9,349 nucleotides of DNA from Promethearchaeota archaeon (GTDB lineage: Archaea; Asgardarchaeota; Lokiarchaeia; Sigyniarchaeales; SOKP01): assembly GCA_019894815.1 (NCBI GenBank), contig JAGXNU010000071.1, positions 1 to 9,349 on the forward strand, written 5' to 3'. The notes under the pieces were generated by a model. It worked only from the letters and a program-made list of their open reading frames with translations. It was not told the origin of the DNA and ran no database searches. The translations under genes were made by a program, and so were the position numbers. Positions 6,408-9,349 of this stretch are shown piece by piece (positions within the stretch are counted from its first letter, which is position 1; each line of letters starts with the position of its first letter).

Positions 6408-7952
6408 ATGCTTGCCAATTCACGCTATCCAGTCAAAGAATTCAAGATCAATGATTTCATTAAATTAAAACTGGAAGGTGATAGAACTAATATTTATGTA
6501 AAGAATAGGATTTTTACGCAATGCATGTATCTTTTATTGAACCTACCCATGGATCAAGTAAGAGATTATGATGAACTTGATTCAATCGATGAAGCGGCAG
6601 AATCATTGGATAGATCCATGGAAGGAGGTGGTAGGGGGATATATCAAATAGATCCTGAGGAAGAATTTATGGGTCATTGTTCTAACATGCAAGCTTGGGC
6701 AGAAAATGACTATGACACGAGGATCTTGCACCGCAATTTAGCATTTCCCCTTTTGAAAAGGTTATCTGACGTTGGTGATCCGTTAGCAAAAAATCGGATT
6801 AAAGAAGAAATTGCATTGAGATATGCAAGTGGACATGAAACTGTGATGACATTCTTGGCCGATAACGGATATCTAAAATACTTGAGCCAAGATGAGTTAG
6901 AATGTTTATTGGATGATAATAAACTTCCAATCATAAGTACATTGGCAAGAAATGCTAATGATATAATAATTACTTTAGAAACTGATGCAGTAAATATTCG
7001 TTTACAGGGATTAATTAGAGAAGCATCAAGATATATTGGGTTTCAGAATATTCCTTTTATAATTTCTCATTTAAATAAAGATTTTTCGGAGAAAAGCCAG
7101 GAGATACTCGTTAATTTTATTTATACTAATTTTAGAAATCAACAAGATTTTCCATTAATCGAGTTTTTAAATAACCATATTGAATTTTTTAAGGAGATTG
7201 ACCTAAATTCAATCATGTATGATGGTAGGATAATAGGTTTTTTAGGGGAAAACATGCTAAATCTTCGTGAAAAAAGTGTAAAGAATGTTAATGATATTAA
7301 ATTACCTGAAGATGAATACTTAAAAATCGAAGAAATTGATTTAAGTAATAACCTAATTAATGAATTGGATGGAATTCAAAAATTTAGTAATGTTCAAAGA
7401 TTAAAATTGAATAACAATAAAATATATAATATAGATTTATTAAACAATTTAAAGGTACTCCAGCATCTCTCACTTCGAAATAATGTAATCTCTAATATGG
7501 AAAGTATAATCTCATTACCTAATCTTGAATCTTTAGATCTTTCAGGAAATCGTGAATTAAAAGAAATACCAGAATGGCTAAATAACTTGCCCTCTTTAAA
7601 TTCCGTAAATTTTATGAACTGCAATTTAAAAAAGTTCTCAGAATCAACTTCACGTTACTTCTGGATGAACCAGAATTATAGATTTTACTCCAATTATACA
7701 CTTGAGGACATTGAATATTACGAGAGCCATTATAAGAGAAAATCGAAATCAGGTAACCAATGTTATAAACATTTTGTTATTTGGTTATTGAAAATGAAGG
7801 AACTTAGGAAATTTCATAAAATTAAATATGAAGATCTCTATGCTTTTGAAGGAGTGACTATAAAAAAGAGCATTTGGAGTGGTAGACTAACTAATGATTT
7901 TTTAAAATGGTTAGATAATAAAGCTCAGATGAAAATCACTGATTTTTTATGA
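6408..7952 (+). CDS. Asgard-type leucine-rich-repeat protein
   Basis: A 514-residue cytosolic protein with no signal peptide or membrane segment. An N-terminal block (about 10-170) contains EEEFMGHCSNMQAWAENDYD (84-103), TRILHRNLAFPLLKRLSDVGDP (104-125) and KEEIALRYASG (132-142). I recall this module at the head of many Lokiarchaeal proteins; its function is unknown and it looks helical. Residues ~170-290 are helical, perhaps HEAT-like. From 305 to about 410 there are four to five 22-residue LRRs of SDS22 type: LKIEEIDLSNNLINEL, VQRLKLNNNKIYNI, LQHLSLRNNVISNM, LESLDLSGNRELKEI and a degenerate LNSVNFMNCNLKKF. A basic, aromatic-rich tail follows (411-514, with YYESHYKRKSKSG). LRRs usually bind proteins, so a scaffold or adaptor role is likely. 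The ATG at 6408 has no Shine-Dalgarno. The gene ends 7 bp from the convergent nadA stop. Confidence 0.88.
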   Translation: MLANSRYPVKEFKINDFIKLKLEGDRTNIYVKNRIFTQCMYLLLNLPMDQVRDYDELDSIDEAAESLDRSMEGGGRGIYQIDPEEEFMGHCSNMQAWAENDYDTRILHRNLAFPLLKRLSDVGDPLAKNRIKEEIALRYASGHETVMTFLADNGYLKYLSQDELECLLDDNKLPIISTLARNANDIIITLETDAVNIRLQGLIREASRYIGFQNIPFIISHLNKDFSEKSQEILVNFIYTNFRNQQDFPLIEFLNNHIEFFKEIDLNSIMYDGRIIGFLGENMLNLREKSVKNVNDIKLPEDEYLKIEEIDLSNNLINELDGIQKFSNVQRLKLNNNKIYNIDLLNNLKVLQHLSLRNNVISNMESIISLPNLESLDLSGNRELKEIPEWLNNLPSLNSVNFMNCNLKKFSESTSRYFWMNQNYRFYSNYTLEDIEYYESHYKRKSKSGNQCYKHFVIWLLKMKELRKFHKIKYEDLYAFEGVTIKKSIWSGRLTNDFLKWLDNKAQMKITDFL

Positions 7953-7959
7953 TAATATG

Positions 7960-8904
7960 CTATGAAATCTGGAGCATCTTTTTTAAAGGGAATATTGCTT
8001 TTTCAGCAATTTCAGATGGAACCTTTACTTCAAACATGGGATCGTCTAAGTTCTCAAGAACATACTTGATAAGCTCGAGTGTATGCTTTTTCATATTATA
8101 GCATATTAATTTCTCTCTTATAGGATAGATGTGTTTATCTGGAAAATCTTCAGCTATTCTCTTAATTAAACCCTCTTCTGTTCCTATAATAAAGTTATCT
8201 TCTTCAATTTTCGAATTTTTTACTCTGTCATACATTTGGGCTGTGGATCCTACAAAATCCGCTAACTCCCGAACTTCTCTGATACATTCGGGATGGACCA
8301 AAACCAAGCCATCTTTAATTAAGTCCCTTGATCTCTTAAAATCATCTACTGAAATTTGAGAATGAACGTAGCAATGACCCTCTTCAGGCATTTTTATACA
8401 CTTTATACCTGATTTTTGTTCGGCGTAATCAGCAAGGTTGCTATCTGGTCCAAAGAGAACCGAATTTACATCAAACTCTTTTGCTATTCTTTTCACAACT
8501 CTTACAGCATTCGCAGATGTGCAACATACATCAGATTCTGCTTTTACTTCTGCTGTGCTGTTAACATAAGTCACTACGGGCAAACCTGGATGAGTTTTTT
8601 TATATTCTCTGACCATTTCAGCATCAAGATATGCAGCCATCGGACAACAAGATTCTGGATTTGGAAGCAAAACACGTTTATCTTGGTTTAGAATCGATGC
8701 AGTTTCAGCCATGAAATCAACACCAGCAAATATTATGTACTCCGAATCTGATTCTTCTTTAGCAATTTTTGATAATTCTAAAGAACCTCCTAAATAATCT
8801 GCTATATTTTGAATTTCGATGGATTGATAATAGTGAGCTAAAATTGTCACGTTTTGTTTATTCTTTAAATATACGATTTCTTTTTGTAATTCTTTATCAT
8901 TCAT
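7960..8904 (-). CDS. nadA: Quinolinate synthase NadA
   Basis: Condenses iminoaspartate with dihydroxyacetone phosphate to quinolinate in de novo NAD synthesis, using one [4Fe-4S] cluster (established for the family). The 314 residues match the ~300-residue archaeal and thermophile form. Seen: ILAHYYQ (21-27), YVNSTAEVKAESDVCCTSANA (start 113), FGPDSNLADY (151-160), HPE (204-206) and GSTAQM (219-224). The three cluster cysteines are C87 (CPMA), C178 (GHCYVH) and C268 (CYNMKK), spaced 91 and 90, as in the family. Extra cysteines flank or follow them (C86; C127-C128; C207 in HPEC). The ATG at 8904 has GAAGGA six nt upstream. No nadB, aspartate dehydrogenase or nadC gene is visible; it is read divergently from the right-edge gene and convergently with the LRR gene. 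Call is firm. Confidence 0.97.
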   Translation of the reverse strand: MNDKELQKEIVYLKNKQNVTILAHYYQSIEIQNIADYLGGSLELSKIAKEESDSEYIIFAGVDFMAETASILNQDKRVLLPNPESCCPMAAYLDAEMVREYKKTHPGLPVVTYVNSTAEVKAESDVCCTSANAVRVVKRIAKEFDVNSVLFGPDSNLADYAEQKSGIKCIKMPEEGHCYVHSQISVDDFKRSRDLIKDGLVLVHPECIREVRELADFVGSTAQMYDRVKNSKIEEDNFIIGTEEGLIKRIAEDFPDKHIYPIREKLICYNMKKHTLELIKYVLENLDDPMFEVKVPSEIAEKAIFPLKKMLQIS

Positions 8905-8910
8905 TTAAGT

Positions 8911-8916
8911 TCCTTC
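8911..8916 (-). promoter_or_regulatory. Shine-Dalgarno GAAGGA of nadA
   Basis: On the minus strand GAAGGA ends 6 nt before the ATG at 8904, fixing this start and implying a leadered transcript, unlike several neighbouring genes. Confidence 0.65.
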
Positions 8917-8967
8917 AAATAATATGAGTGTACTTATTCTTGATCAATAAAAATTAAGAAGTATTAA

Positions 8968-8979
8968 TATATATATATA
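8968..8979. promoter_or_regulatory. Shared TATA-like tract between nadA and the right-edge gene
   Basis: A 12-bp alternating TATATATATATA is a perfect palindrome. It lies 64 bp from the nadA start on one side and 45 bp from the TTG start at 9024 on the other. With a TATA-to-start-site distance of about 25 bp, both genes would have 20-40 nt leaders, which agrees with each having a Shine-Dalgarno. One element may serve both directions; no separate second box is evident. Confidence 0.4.
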
Positions 8980-9012
8980 AAATTAAGAATTATACCAGAA
9001 ATTAATATATTT

Positions 9013-9017
9013 GGTGA
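9013..9017 (+). promoter_or_regulatory. Shine-Dalgarno GGTGA selecting a TTG start
   Basis: GGTGA pairs with the archaeal 16S tail and ends 6 nt before the TTG at 9024. It overlaps the in-frame stop (TGA 9015-9017), so it marks TTG as the first usable start of the downstream frame. Confidence 0.55.
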
Positions 9018-9023
9018 ATATGG

Positions 9024-9349
9024 TTGAGTGATGATCTACAGTTTATTTATAAAGAAGAATATTGGTACATTAGTGCTTTCATTGATACTTCAAAAATTAA
9101 CGGTGCTGAGAAAAGCCAAGAAATTGAAATACTCATTAAAGAGAGATTTGATAATTTAACTGAAGCTGATGTTTATAAAAAGGAATTAAAAGATGATTTA
9201 TTTGAAATGGTGAAGAATGTCTATATCAAATGTAGATGGGTTCCCTATTTAGAGAATTTTCCTTATAAAGAAGAAAACTCAGAACTTAAATTCAATACTC
9301 TTGGTTATTTTCAATTTGAAGTTGAACATTTTAAAGATCACCCAGAGAA
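9024..9349 (+). CDS. Unknown protein, TTG start, C-terminus beyond window edge
   Basis: An open frame of 108 complete codons runs off the right edge. It begins (M)SDDLQFIYKEEYWYISAFID and continues with GAEKSQEIEILIKERFDNLTEADVYKK and later RWVPYLENFPYKEE. The composition is that of a real protein: alternating hydrophobic and charged residues, many aromatics, and none of the stop-rich pattern seen in the other two frames. An in-frame TGA at 9015 rules out an earlier start. No ATG or GTG lies in frame until deep inside, and GGTGA sits correctly for TTG, so TTG is chosen. No family is recognised. The C-terminal part is missing, so a domain further on could still identify it. It is divergent from nadA. 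Confidence 0.7.
   Translation, partial: MSDDLQFIYKEEYWYISAFIDTSKINGAEKSQEIEILIKERFDNLTEADVYKKELKDDLFEMVKNVYIKCRWVPYLENFPYKEENSELKFNTLGYFQFEVEHFKDHPE

Noticed and set aside
8129..8691. Two plus-strand open frames opposite nadA
   Set aside because: Both are antisense to conserved NadA segments including the cluster cysteines; composition is not protein-like.

Overview
The window looks like chromosomal DNA from an Asgard archaeon, most likely the Lokiarchaeia (Promethearchaeota) lineage. The case rests on four things. There is a stand-alone ubiquitin-like protein ending in a diglycine plus one residue. There is a leucine-rich-repeat protein whose N-terminal block (around GHCSNMQAWAENDYDTR) I recall as recurrent in Lokiarchaeal proteomes. 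The DNA is AT-rich, with TATA boxes about 25 bp upstream of leaderless genes. The gene content is typical of an anaerobic archaeon: hydrogenase maturation peptidase, Fe-S flavoprotein, DUF362-ferredoxin and archaeal-type NadA. The lineage assignment is inference; no marker gene such as rRNA is present.

Layout, left to right: (1) a short-chain dehydrogenase/reductase cut by the left edge (minus), divergent from (2) a HycI-type [NiFe]-hydrogenase maturation peptidase (plus). (3) A minus-strand two-gene unit: a 462-residue tandem flavodoxin-fold protein with a compact Fe-S cysteine motif, followed 4 bp later by a 60-residue helical protein of unknown function. (4) A minus-strand DUF362 protein with a 2x[4Fe-4S] ferredoxin domain and a C-terminal membrane segment. 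(5) A minus-strand ubiquitin-like protein, divergent from (6) a plus-strand protein with an N-terminal winged-helix-like region and two C-terminal zinc ribbons. (7) A plus-strand LRR protein, convergent with (8) minus-strand quinolinate synthase NadA. (9) A plus-strand gene with a TTG start that runs off the right edge.

The left half is redox-themed: hydrogenase maturation, flavin and Fe-S electron carriers, and an NAD(P)-type dehydrogenase. The right half has the eukaryote-like Asgard components: Ubl, LRR protein and a putative regulator. No hydrogenase, ubiquitin E1/E2/RING/JAMM gene, or NadB/NadC gene is in view, so the partners of HycI, the Ubl and NadA must lie elsewhere. No rRNA, tRNA, CRISPR array, insertion sequence or integrase was seen. 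Every intergenic gap is under 180 bp.

Two modes of initiation can be read. Several genes start about 25-30 bp after a TATA-like box with no Shine-Dalgarno, so they are probably leaderless. Others (the 60-residue gene, nadA, the right-edge gene, perhaps the Ubl) have a Shine-Dalgarno 5-10 nt before the start. The most unusual non-coding signal is a regularly spaced set of ATACT/AGTAT pentamers between the Ubl and the putative regulator.
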